Shown piece by piece: positions 7,451 through 16,212 of a stretch of DNA of 64,000 bases (its first letter is position 1; each line of letters opens with the position of its first letter). Source of the DNA: Uliginosibacterium gangwonense DSM 18521 (lineage in GTDB: Bacteria; Pseudomonadota; Gammaproteobacteria; Burkholderiales; Rhodocyclaceae). The notes under the pieces were generated by a model. That model did not search any database. It saw only the letters and a list, made by a program, of their open reading frames with translations, and had not been told where the DNA came from. The stretch covers positions 152,566 to 216,565 of the forward strand of contig NZ_KB892866.1 of NCBI RefSeq assembly GCF_000373965.1. Reading direction: 5' to 3'. A program made the position numbers and the translations under genes.

Positions 7451-10321
7451 CTAATTCCCACCACTCTTTTTATGCTTCGTGTTTTCATTCGTATCTTCCA
7501 GATCAAAATTTACACCATCAACTTCAATGTTCTTGACGCTGGCCGCATAGTTGCGCTGAGCTTGTACCACGATGTGGTTATCAATCGAGAGTGCTGAATT
7601 GACAGCAGACACCTTATCCGCTTCTTCGTCTGTATCAGCCTGCCGGGGCTGAAGCAGGCTGCGTGTGACGCGGGTTGCGCTGTCAACACGAGCTTGTTGC
7701 GCCGCTTCTGCCTTGGCGTCGTGATAGCTGCTGTTGGTTACGGTGCCAGTGTTTGTCCCGGTAAGCTTGTCGCCCGTTTCCTCTTTGCTATCAACAGTAC
7801 CTGTAGCGGTTGAATTGCTGATGCTGCCTGTGTTGCCGCCGGTCAAGCCACCTGCATTCTCCCCCGAGACATTGCCGGTAGCACTGGAGTCAGAAATGCT
7901 TCCAGAGTTGTAGCCGGCCAGTCCGCCCACAGTGTTGTTTGTCCCCGTGACATCCCCTGTGGCGTATGAGTGGCTGATGGTGCCGCCGTTGTTTCCAACA
8001 AGACCGCCGGTGGCGGCACTGCTGCCGGATACATTGCCGGTAGCATGGGAATCGGTAATGCTTCCTTCGAGATTTTCTCCAACCAGACCGCCCACTCCGC
8101 TGATGCCGCTGGTATTGATCACGCCAGAAACATTGCCTGTGGCGTAGGAGTTGGCAATTTGGGCGCCATAGGCATTCAACCCGGCCAGTCCGCCTACGTC
8201 ACCAGCGCCGCCCTTCACATTTCCCGTGGCGTATGAGTAGTTGATGACACCCAGGGCCCCGCCGTTGGTGCCAACCAGCCCGCCCACATAGTAGGCTTGA
8301 CTTGAGGTGGTGACATTCCCTGTGGCATAGCAGTCGCTGATTGTTCCATTGGTGTTGCGGCCTGCCAGCCCGCCGATATTGCTCAGGCTATCCTGCGTTT
8401 GTGAAGAGATCGTGGTGACACTTCCTGTTGCGTAGGAGTTTGTGATACTACCCATGAAATTTCTCCCCACAAGCCCACCGATATCGCTGTAGGACGTGTC
8501 GTAGGTGGTCGAGATGCCGAGTGTTGCGCTGGACGAAGAGGAACTTATTGCTCCCCGGTTATCCCCCACCAAACCCCCTACATGTATGTTGCCGGATACC
8601 GAACCGCTGACATATGTATTGCTGATGCTGCCAAAGTTTTGTCCGGTCAGTGCGCCTACGTTCTGATAGCCCTGGATGTTGACGTCTACAAGACCAATAT
8701 CCCGGATGACAGAAGTGCGGGTGTCGAACGAGCCAGCACTTGCAATCAGGCCGACATTCTGATCGTATTTGCTATCGTCATTGACGCCTGTAATGCTGAG
8801 CTTGCTGATTTTGTGGCCCATGCCCGCCAGGGTTCCGGTGAGTGTGGAGACCACAAAATTGGTGTAGGTCTTGCCGGATGCATCCAGATCCTGGGCCAGT
8901 GCGTAGTAGCCGGTGGCAGTACCATCGGGGTTGCTACTGATGGCTGCCAGATCGTCCATGCTGTGGATCAGCGTGTAGCTATTGCCATTGATGCTCAATG
9001 TTGCATGGGTGCCACTGAGCGTGATGTTCGCGCCTTTGGCTGTATTGATAAGGTAGTCGCCGTTGCTCGTGGTGCTTCCGGTTGTGGCGTAGCCGCCGTA
9101 GTTCATCACGAGTCCGGCGCTGGTCCCTGTAACGGAAATCGGCGCATTGATGCGGATGTTGTTGCTGGCGTTCAGCGTAAGCGTGGAGTTGGCTGACCAA
9201 CTGACGGCATCGTTGACGACAATATCGCCACTGGAGCCGCTGCCTTGCGTGGAGGCAATCGCCACATTGTTTTGATCCAGTGCGGAAGAAAGCGCTGTGG
9301 CTGTCATATCGCCACCTGCGCCTACGACAAATCCATCCGGGTCCAACGTCCAAGTGCCGGTTTTGCCATGCAGGGCGAGTGTGGTGATATGGGCGCTATC
9401 CGCGATCTTCACCTTGGTGCCAGATGTCTCGATTTTTCCGCCGTCGCCCTGATTGGGGGCGGAAGCATCGAGTGTGCCGCTTACTGATGTTGTGCCGCCG
9501 TGAGCGTATAGTTCGATGCTGCCTTTGAGGTCATTGATGCTGTGTGCCTGAATCAGTCCGCTATTGTTGACTTGCGCGGAGAGAAGATCGTCTGCCGCCT
9601 GGGCGGTGAGTATGACTTGTCCGCCATCGGCATAGATGGCTTGCTTGTTTTCCACCAGGGCGTTGAGTATGCCCTCGTCAATACTCACGCTGAGAAGTGA
9701 GTCACCATTGAAATTCAAGGTGATTTGCTTGCCGCTTCCCAGCACTGCGCTGCCTCGGGTAGCTGTGATCGTGCCTTGGTTCGACACACTTCCCCCCAGC
9801 AGCACGACGTAACCGCCTTCTGTTGCTGTGAGTGCCCCCTGGTTGATGATCTGCCCCCCCGAGCCTTTGAAAACATAGCGCCCCGAATTGAAATCCTCAT
9901 CGCTGATGTTCAGTGTGCTTGCAACAATGCCTGCGGTGTTGACACTGCTTTCTTTTGTGAATAGCAGGCCGTTTGAATTGATAAGAAACACCCGGCCGTT
10001 TGCATTCAGCGCGCCTTCTATCACACTCTTTTCGTTGCCAATTACTCGATTTAGGGTTATCGCCGAAGCATCTGGTTGTTTGAAGGTAACAGTTTCCCCA
10101 TTGCCAATACTGAAGCCCTGCCAGTCGATGGCCGCTTTGTGGGATGCTTGGGTAATTGTTGTTACCTGTCCGGCTTGATTGATGCTGGCGCTGCCACTGG
10201 TAACTGTACCGCCCTGTGGTGCGGCATATGCAATGGCTGGACAAAAAAGGGCCGAGATGGCGAACTGAATTCTTGTGAGTCGAACTGGGCAAGGTGTGCG
10301 GGCAGTGGTTTTGAGCGGCAT
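7451..10321 (-). CDS. Two-partner-secretion exoprotein (TpsA) with GLUG repeats
   Basis: A 956-residue secreted protein. An N-terminal signal peptide ends near AYAA (about residue 34) and is followed by the TPS/haemagglutination-activity domain (about 35-280), with QGFSIGNGETVTFKQP, ANGRVFLINSNGLLF and similar motifs. A middle region contains TWTLDPDGFVV. From about residue 560 to 850 there are roughly ten GLUG-type repeats of the form GGLxGxN, alternating with YATGNV-like strands: a predicted right-handed beta-helix. The C-terminus is charged (NENTKHKKSGGN). Partner TpsB lies directly downstream. GLUG repeats occur in surface adhesins and some peptidases; adhesion is the likeliest role here but is inferred. 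Confidence 0.9.
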   Translation of the reverse strand: MPLKTTARTPCPVRLTRIQFAISALFCPAIAYAAPQGGTVTSGSASINQAGQVTTITQASHKAAIDWQGFSIGNGETVTFKQPDASAITLNRVIGNEKSVIEGALNANGRVFLINSNGLLFTKESSVNTAGIVASTLNISDEDFNSGRYVFKGSGGQIINQGALTATEGGYVVLLGGSVSNQGTITATRGSAVLGSGKQITLNFNGDSLLSVSIDEGILNALVENKQAIYADGGQVILTAQAADDLLSAQVNNSGLIQAHSINDLKGSIELYAHGGTTSVSGTLDASAPNQGDGGKIETSGTKVKIADSAHITTLALHGKTGTWTLDPDGFVVGAGGDMTATALSSALDQNNVAIASTQGSGSSGDIVVNDAVSWSANSTLTLNASNNIRINAPISVTGTSAGLVMNYGGYATTGSTTSNGDYLINTAKGANITLSGTHATLSINGNSYTLIHSMDDLAAISSNPDGTATGYYALAQDLDASGKTYTNFVVSTLTGTLAGMGHKISKLSITGVNDDSKYDQNVGLIASAGSFDTRTSVIRDIGLVDVNIQGYQNVGALTGQNFGSISNTYVSGSVSGNIHVGGLVGDNRGAISSSSSSATLGISTTYDTSYSDIGGLVGRNFMGSITNSYATGSVTTISSQTQDSLSNIGGLAGRNTNGTISDCYATGNVTTSSQAYYVGGLVGTNGGALGVINYSYATGNVKGGAGDVGGLAGLNAYGAQIANSYATGNVSGVINTSGISGVGGLVGENLEGSITDSHATGNVSGSSAATGGLVGNNGGTISHSYATGDVTGTNNTVGGLAGYNSGSISDSSATGNVSGENAGGLTGGNTGSISNSTATGTVDSKEETGDKLTGTNTGTVTNSSYHDAKAEAAQQARVDSATRVTRSLLQPRQADTDEEADKVSAVNSALSIDNHIVVQAQRNYAASVKNIEVDGVNFDLEDTNENTKHKKSGGN

Positions 10322-10348
10322 GACGAATTCCCCGGGTAATGTCGTTAT

Positions 10349-10364
10349 GTATTAATGAATACAA
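10349..10364. promoter_or_regulatory. Palindromic operator-like site, copy 1
   Basis: TGTATT-AATG-AATACA is a perfect six-base inverted repeat with a four-base spacer, 28-43 bases upstream of the tpsA start. A second copy lies at 10548. Extended to CGTTATGTATTA...GAATACAA, the two copies differ at one base. This looks like the binding site of a dimeric regulator. Confidence 0.55.
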
Positions 10365-10547
10365 CTACGGTCTATCCAGCATGATTTATGCCATCCCTGT
10401 CTCGGTTGCTTTGCTGGCACTATGCGCAGGCAGTGTGAAAAAGTTTTGTCTGAAAAATTAGGAAGACTTTAGGTAATTCTTGATTACCGTATTGCAAGAA
10501 AAATAGCATTCATTTCGTGTTCTGATGCTTGTATCAACACGCGTTAT

Positions 10548-10563
10548 GTATTAAAGAATACAA
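10548..10563. promoter_or_regulatory. Palindromic operator-like site, copy 2
   Basis: TGTATT-AAAG-AATACA has the same arms as copy 1, 199 bases away, in the region between divergent tpsA and the ModA-like gene. The spacing allows either loop formation by one regulator or separate control of the two transcripts. Confidence 0.55.
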
Positions 10564-10898
10564 TTGTTGTTGGGTTTGGAGAGTTGTGCTCAATGTTATT
10601 GAGCAGAACAGCCTGCATAATCTATATGTCTATGCTGCGTCTGTTAGTTCTCTTTGTTGGTACGGGTTTTGCTTATGTATGCCTGTCGTTATATTGTATA
10701 TTATATTACGACATTCGTAATGGTGGTGTTGCCAACGGGATGGGGAATTGCCTGGCCCATAAGGAGGGCACCTTATTCAAGCCGTAACAAAGTGGTTCTG
10801 GCGTAGTTGCGCCGCCTTGCCGTACTGCCTGCGTTGGCGCGCCTTACCAGAGCCGTTGCACTCCAGTTCGTTACTGCTTCTTAACGCAAGGGGAAATC

Positions 10899-11780
10899 AT
10901 GTCAAGCAAGTTCATGAAAAGATTGGGTTTGTGTGTTTCCGTCGCTGTATTGATGTTCGCCGCATCGGGGGTCGAAGCGCAGACGATCAAGGTTGCGGTG
11001 GCCGCCAATTTTCAGGCGCCACTCAACAAGCTGATCACTGCATACCAGAATTCAGGGCAGAGCTATTCAGGGGCATCCTTCACCGTGACCTCAGGCGCCA
11101 CGGGGGATTTCAAGACGGAGATTGTTTCTGTCCTGTCTGCGGGAAGTGCTACGCCCTATGACCTCTTTCTCTCTGCAGATGACGAGACACCTACTTCTTT
11201 GTACGTAAGCTATCCTAGCGTTGTCCAAGCCCCGTTTTTCTATGCAGAGGGCAAATTGGTACTCTGGTCCAAGTATGGCCCCAATGTTGGCTCAAGTGGA
11301 TATGCCGGGTTCCCCAATCCGGCAAGCTATGTCTATGCCAATGGTCAGGTGGCCATTGCAAACCCCACTACGGCGCCGTATGGCAATGCTGCCAAGCAGG
11401 TGTTGAGCCGGATGTATAGCATCGCCTATCCTGGGGGCGCGTATGACAGGATCTTTACCCAGTACACCACGATTGGCACCACCTACAACGCAATAGTGGC
11501 GAGTACTGGCAGCAGCTCTGCACCCAATATGGGGTTTATTGCCAAGTCCCAGATCTGTAGCAATGGCGCGATTGTCACCCCCTTGACTGGGACTTACTAT
11601 GAATACACTCAGACTTCCGCCAACGGTAGTGCGCCGCACGACAGAATCCTGCAGGATGGCGTTGCCATTCGTGGGCGCAGTGGTGCAAGTGCCGCCGCTG
11701 TGGATCAATTTATCTCCTTCATCAAGAGCACATCCGGCAAGGCGATCATCACCAGTTATTGTTATGGTGTAACAGGCTGA
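10899..11780 (+). CDS. ModA-like periplasmic substrate-binding protein
   Basis: A 293-residue exported protein with a signal peptide ending at VEAQ (about residue 28). The mature start TIKVAVAANFQAPLNKLITAYQ is the typical opening of ModA (AANFxxPxxxL), and later TSGATGDFKTEI, YDLFLSADDETP and VAIANPTTAPYGNAAKQVL match its ligand-binding loops. ModA binds molybdate or tungstate for an ABC importer, but no modB or modC gene lies nearby. Two cysteine-containing segments (SQICSNG and TSYCYGV) near the C-terminus could form a disulfide. A good ribosome site (AGGGGAAA) precedes the ATG. The true ligand is uncertain. Confidence 0.75.
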   Translation: MSSKFMKRLGLCVSVAVLMFAASGVEAQTIKVAVAANFQAPLNKLITAYQNSGQSYSGASFTVTSGATGDFKTEIVSVLSAGSATPYDLFLSADDETPTSLYVSYPSVVQAPFFYAEGKLVLWSKYGPNVGSSGYAGFPNPASYVYANGQVAIANPTTAPYGNAAKQVLSRMYSIAYPGGAYDRIFTQYTTIGTTYNAIVASTGSSSAPNMGFIAKSQICSNGAIVTPLTGTYYEYTQTSANGSAPHDRILQDGVAIRGRSGASAAAVDQFISFIKSTSGKAIITSYCYGVTG

Positions 11781-11955
11781 TTGGTGCCTAGCGCGTACTC
11801 TCTTCAATGGGATGCGCGCTTTGTTGATTCATGAAGTTGCACACGGGCAGGTCACATGAGGTGTGTGTCTGTCCGTGTGAGCCTCTCTTTTCGAGCTGAG
11901 GCGGGCTTTGCGCTTGCCGGGGTTACGCGTGTTCTCACGGGGCGCGTCAGGCGCA

Positions 11956-12120
11956 TTATCGCGCCTTCTACGCTTTGCTGGTACGTGCCAACTGTGCGAC
12001 CGCTCTGGCGCTAGCCGTGCCGACTGCATGGCTTTGAATCGCGTACTGATCGAGCAGTTCATCGCTAAGTTCGAACAGGTGCCCGAAGAACTGATCCTGG
12101 GCGTGGATGCTTCGGATGGC
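11956..12120 (+). pseudogene. IS1380-family transposase remnant
   Basis: The frame encodes ALSRLLRFAG ... MALNRVLIEQFIAKFEQVPEELILGVDASDG. This resembles the segment of IS1380-type transposases that runs from the LSRxEN motif through the helix before the first catalytic Asp (ILDxDATD). The match decays on both sides and the catalytic domain is missing. It is therefore a fossil, called from family knowledge without a database search. Confidence 0.55.
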
Positions 12121-12212
12121 CTGATGATCTGCTTTGGCAAGCGCACTCCAATATCTGCCAGTGGTCACTGCTGGGTGCGTGATCTCCCAACTGATGCTGA
12201 AGCTATCTGTGA

Positions 12213-12251
12213 TTTCTAGAAATAGATGAGAAATTCTAGAAATAAATGAGA
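12213..12251. repeat. 20-base tandem repeat
   Basis: TTTCTAGAAATAGATGAGA is followed directly by ATTCTAGAAATAAATGAGA, two near-identical units in the fossil-rich gap between the ModA-like gene and the panB remnant. Each unit contains the palindrome TTCTAGAA. Confidence 0.6.
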
Positions 12252-12404
12252 CCAAATTTTGATCGAAGCGGCTTTGGCCGCTAAATGATTTCATGGAATT
12301 TGGGTGGCTGGTTATCGGTGCGGATTCAACCGGTGGATGCAACCCGTCTGTACTGCATGGTTTAGCGGACTTCGCCCTCTGAATAAAGCCTCAACCTTCT
12401 CAAC

Positions 12405-12676
12405 CTAAAAAGTATGTTCAACCCCAGGGAATGTCCCAGAGTTAACATCGGCGGCATAATCTTGGGCTGCCTTGAATAACATGGAATGCATGTCGGCGTA
12501 TTGCTTGACGAAACGCGGGAGGTGGCCTGTGCGTAATCCTGCCAAACCAGCACTTGCGCATCGCAGCCGTTGCCTGCGCCAATACCTACGGTGGGAATTG
12601 AAACTGCTGCGGTGATGGCGGTGGCAATATCGCCGGGAACCATCTCAATAAGCAGGGCAAAAGCCCCAGCCTTTGC
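12405..12676 (-). pseudogene. panB: panB C-terminal remnant (ketopantoate hydroxymethyltransferase), frameshifted
   Basis: The minus strand encodes [17 protein letters not shown], then [19 protein letters not shown], the conserved PanB core. After one frame change it continues with [16 protein letters not shown] and ends FPGVEHTF before a TAG (12405-12407), matching the normal PanB C-terminus. The N-terminal two thirds are missing and the fragment stops abruptly near 12676, where a broken diguanylate cyclase begins on the other strand. It cannot make active enzyme; pantothenate synthesis must rely on another copy. Confidence 0.75.
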
Positions 12677-12677
12677 A

Positions 12678-13728
12678 AATATAAGAAATCGAGACTATTT
12701 TAAAGAGGCCATTTCTGAAAATATTGAAAAAGCGCGCTTGAGAAGACCAATTATTGCGCGTCTAACAGGAAGGTGGGGCATCCCGATTTCTCTCAAATTA
12801 CCCTCTGATGCTGCAGGCTTTCGATTCGTTGTCGTCGCGGTTGATGTCGGCAGGCTTTTAGCCGTTCAAGAGAATTGGCGTATTAGTCGTCATGGGTGCA
12901 TTGTGCTAATGCGCGAGGATGGTACTCTGCTATCTAGGACCCCCTTTGGCAAGGATTTGCTTGGGAATAAATTTACGGGCGGCCAAGCATACAAAGAACG
13001 ACAAGGGAACCCTACCGGGACCTATCTCACAAATAGCACTACCACGGACGGCATAAAACATATTGTCAGCTATGAATACCTAGATGATCTTCACTTGTTC
13101 ATTATAGTAACTAGAGGCTATGACGAAGCGTTGTATGCATTTTATAAAATCCGAACCTATGCATCTATTTCCGTAGCAATTCTGACTCTTTTTATTCTCG
13201 TTGCGGCACTGGCTACTCATAGGGCGCAGAAAGCCCTTCTGAAAGTTCAGCAAAGCTATCAGCATTTGGCACTAGTGGATGAACTAACAACGGTTATGAA
13301 TAGACGAGCTTTCAATGGCAAGGCTGCGTGGCGAAAGCATAGAGATACTCATTATTGATAATTTCAAAAGCATAAATTACCGATTTTGGCATGCAGTCGG
13401 CGATGAGGTGTTAAGGTCAGCTGCCACACTGTGGCGAGGAGCCCTACGACGTCAAGATATACTTGGTTGTCTCGGGGGAGAGGAATTCAGCGTTATTTTG
13501 CCGAAAACAGATCTAGAACTTGCCATCGACGTAGCAGAGCGTCTCAGACACCTGGCAGAGCAACAACCTTCAATTGGACCCGAAAATTGCTCCTTTACCA
13601 TCAGTCTTGGGCTCACAACCCTAAACCATCCTAAGGATGGTATGCAGGAGTTGCTTAAGAAGGCAGACAACGCATTATACCATGCTAAGCAGAACGGAAG
13701 AAACCGGGTTGAGGTATACCGCGAATAG
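12678..13728 (+). pseudogene. Truncated and frameshifted sensor diguanylate cyclase (dCache/GGDEF)
   Basis: The first part encodes an extracellular sensing domain ([12 protein letters not shown] ... EDGTLLSRTPFGKDLLG) and a transmembrane helix (about 13160-13220), then a coiled linker and the GGDEF start LALVDELTTVMNRRAF. At about 13315 the frame shifts. The second frame continues IIDNFKSINYRFWHAVGDE, then LGGEEF (the cyclase active-site motif) and ALYHAKQNGRNRVEV. The N-terminal anchor and part of the sensor are absent, replaced by the panB fragment. With truncation, a frameshift and substitutions in the nucleotide-binding motif, c-di-GMP synthesis is unlikely. Confidence 0.75.
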
Positions 13729-14293
13729 ATTATACACATGTAGCATATTAAATCCATTTTGGGACTGTTTGCATTTTCTGATTTGTGTTTACATCCTGTC
13801 TTTTAGACACAAGTCATGGATCGCCGAATGCTCATCTATGAACAGTGGTCACGCATGGCATTTTATCGAACGGTGTAAGGAGTGGAGCGTTTTGAGCTTT
13901 GGCGGTCATGGGTACTGAATCTCCTCCGGCTTCCGTGGCGGCCGGTAGGTTTGAGTCAGGCGGCAATGTTAGGCGATCAATGGCATCACCGGTGGTATGA
14001 GCAACGGCTGTGCATTAGTCCAGCAACGAAATTGAAGCGGCTGCAGGATATCCATAGCAGGTTCTAAGCGACCAAATAGTCTGAACCCAACTAGGCAATG
14101 CGTGGTTGGATGACCTTTATAGAAACCTTTGGCTATTTGATTCGAGGTGCCCAATCTCCAACACAATTCACATCTTTGTCACGAAGCATCTTTACACTTC
14201 GCGCTCTTCATGCAGCCGTCTGGCTTCATTTCCAAAATGAAATGAGCCGTCTCGCCACAAGCGTTGCGGCTCTCATTTCAGCGAGGTTTTAAA
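13729..14293. other. Gene-poor gap with a hairpin before the PHP gene
   Basis: Short frames on both strands show no recognisable domain. The notable element is an inverted repeat at 14238-14280 (TGAAATGAGCCG against CGGCTCTCATTTCA), which ends immediately before the GCGAGG ribosome site of the next gene and may fold in its leader. Confidence 0.45.
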
Positions 14294-15943
14294 ATGCGAG
14301 CACATTCCACCCGTCATTGCCTATTTTCCGCCACACCCCTTCGTTTATTGACTGTCCTTATGACAAGTATGACTCTCGTCGCTTGTGGAAATAGTGGTAA
14401 TAACAACAATGACAGCAGTCACAACGGCGGCACAACTGCTGAGGTGGGGCAATGGACGGTTGGCGATTTGCATAGCCACACGACGCAATCTGACGATGCA
14501 GATATTTCGCAGACACTGGATCTGGCGCTAGGCAAGGCCTTTAACTCGTACAAGCTGGATTGGTTGGCAGTGAGCAATCACCTACGCTCTTCCTCCCGTG
14601 ACAATAACGGCAACACACTCACAACCGCGATCCCGTTTGCACAGGGGATGGAGCAGTATGAGCTTACTCGCATCCAGGCGTTACAGGCAGCGGGTACGTA
14701 TGCGGACAAGAGCATTTTCTCACTCTCGGAGTGGGATATGCCGACCCATGACCATATTAACGTTGGTATATTCAAGACCGGATCTGACGGCACCCAATTG
14801 ATTCCCGACACTGGAGGTTTCAAGGCTTTCCAGTACATTTTCACCACCTTAGCGGAAAGCACTTTCAACAGCACCGATGTAGCCTCTTGGAAAGCTAAGT
14901 ACGGTAGCACGCGGTATAACAGCACAGCTACCGATGCCCTGCAAGGCATTACTTGGCTCAAAACCTACTATCCGACCACCAGCTTCATGCAGTTGAATCA
15001 CCCTTCGCGCAAACCGGTTTATACCATCGACGATCTGCGCACCTTCAATGACATGGCCCCCAACATCTTTTTTACCATAGAGGGCATGCCGGGCAACCAG
15101 ATGGAACCAAACCGCGGTGGTTACGATAAACCCTACACTGACGCCTTTCTGGTCAATCGTACCTATGGCGGCGCGGATTACTTCGTTGCCAAGGTGGGCG
15201 GTGTTTGGGACGCTTTGCTCGGCGAAGGCCGCCACATCTGGACTACCGCCAATTCAGACAGCCATTTCAAGACAACCGCTCAGTTTAGTAGTGGCTATTT
15301 CCCTGGCGAGTACGCGAAAAACTATGTGTGGACCAAGAGCAGGGATGTCAAAGGCATTCTTGACGGCCTGCGCACTGGCAAGGTCTTCGCTGTGTTTGGT
15401 GACTTGATCAATGGACTGGATTTCAATGCAGCCAACGGTTCAAACAAGAAAGATATGGGCGGCGAGCTTACCGTAGCCAACGGAGCAAGCGTCACACTCA
15501 CTATCCGTTTCAAGAGTCCGAGCAAGAACAATTACGAAAAACCCATCAATAGTGGCAATTTTGTAGGCACGCCCATTGTTGACCACATCGACCTGATTGC
15601 CGGTGATGTGACAAGCAAGGCAGCCTCCGGTACGGCTGCGTATAGTGTTGCAACCAATACGACGACTAGGGTCGTCAAACGCTTCACCAGTGCAGACTGG
15701 AAAGTGGATACAGACGGTTACAACACGGTTACCTACACCACCACTGCCACCAAGAACCAATACTTCCGCCTGCGTGGCACCAACCTTGGTACTGATGTGA
15801 GTGGTTTGACCGTGGCGGGGGAGCCGCAAGCAGATCAGAAGATCACAACCACGGACAACACCCAACGCTTCAACGATATCAACGACAGAAACTATGCCAG
15901 CCTTTGGTTCTATTCAAACCCAGTATTCGTAACAGTGCAGTAA
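14294..15943 (+). CDS. PHP-domain metal-dependent phosphoesterase-like lipoprotein
   Basis: A 549-residue exported protein. The signal peptide ends in a lipobox-like LVACGN (Cys near residue 32), followed by an Asn/Ser/Gly linker. The PHP domain opens with GDLHSHTTQSDD (metal-binding H-x-H) and continues with WLAVSNHLRSS and LNHPSRKP, then NSDSHFK, placing the expected His and Asp ligands. The C-terminal part looks like a beta-rich domain. PHP proteins hydrolyse phosphoesters, but exported members of this type have no firmly assigned substrate. ATG 14294 has GCGAGG eight bases upstream; the longer frame to 14264 is not needed. Confidence 0.75.
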   Translation: MRAHSTRHCLFSATPLRLLTVLMTSMTLVACGNSGNNNNDSSHNGGTTAEVGQWTVGDLHSHTTQSDDADISQTLDLALGKAFNSYKLDWLAVSNHLRSSSRDNNGNTLTTAIPFAQGMEQYELTRIQALQAAGTYADKSIFSLSEWDMPTHDHINVGIFKTGSDGTQLIPDTGGFKAFQYIFTTLAESTFNSTDVASWKAKYGSTRYNSTATDALQGITWLKTYYPTTSFMQLNHPSRKPVYTIDDLRTFNDMAPNIFFTIEGMPGNQMEPNRGGYDKPYTDAFLVNRTYGGADYFVAKVGGVWDALLGEGRHIWTTANSDSHFKTTAQFSSGYFPGEYAKNYVWTKSRDVKGILDGLRTGKVFAVFGDLINGLDFNAANGSNKKDMGGELTVANGASVTLTIRFKSPSKNNYEKPINSGNFVGTPIVDHIDLIAGDVTSKAASGTAAYSVATNTTTRVVKRFTSADWKVDTDGYNTVTYTTTATKNQYFRLRGTNLGTDVSGLTVAGEPQADQKITTTDNTQRFNDINDRNYASLWFYSNPVFVTVQ

Positions 15944-16212
15944 AATGCACATTCAAACAGAATGTATTTTGCGTAGTGGCCTGACTGCATTGACAAGTCG
16001 CTGAATAGTTCCGTGCGGCATTTCGTTATCTGAATGACGATGGAGTACGTAGCATAGAGATTTCGTCTCCCGACAGAAGTATGCGAAGCGTGCCGAGACA
16101 GCGTCTTCGCCGTAACGTTCTGGATAAGCAGGAAGTACCGAAATATCGCAGATATGTAATTCGGGCTTTCTGCATGCTTGCGCTCCGGTGCTGGAATTTC
16201 GGCTCACGCCGA

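Larger units (their letters stand above)
10322..10898. other. Divergent promoter region
   Basis: This 577-base, partly AT-rich region separates tpsA (minus) from the ModA-like gene (plus). It holds the two operator-like palindromes. Short frames at 10529-10787 have poor codon content and no convincing start. No other gene seen. Confidence 0.5.

Noticed and set aside
7900-8700. Regular repeats in tpsA considered as a CRISPR-like or satellite array
   Set aside because: The period follows the protein's GLUG repeats, copies are not identical and there are no spacers.
8582-9196. A 204-residue plus-strand frame inside tpsA
   Set aside because: It is antisense to the low-complexity, Gly/Ser-rich repeat coding region, whose composition keeps other frames open. 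The minus-strand protein has clear domains.
10529-10787. Two overlapping short plus-strand frames before the ModA-like gene
   Set aside because: They are hydrophobic, Tyr/Cys-rich translations of AT-rich promoter DNA, with no ribosome site, and overlap the operator-like palindrome.
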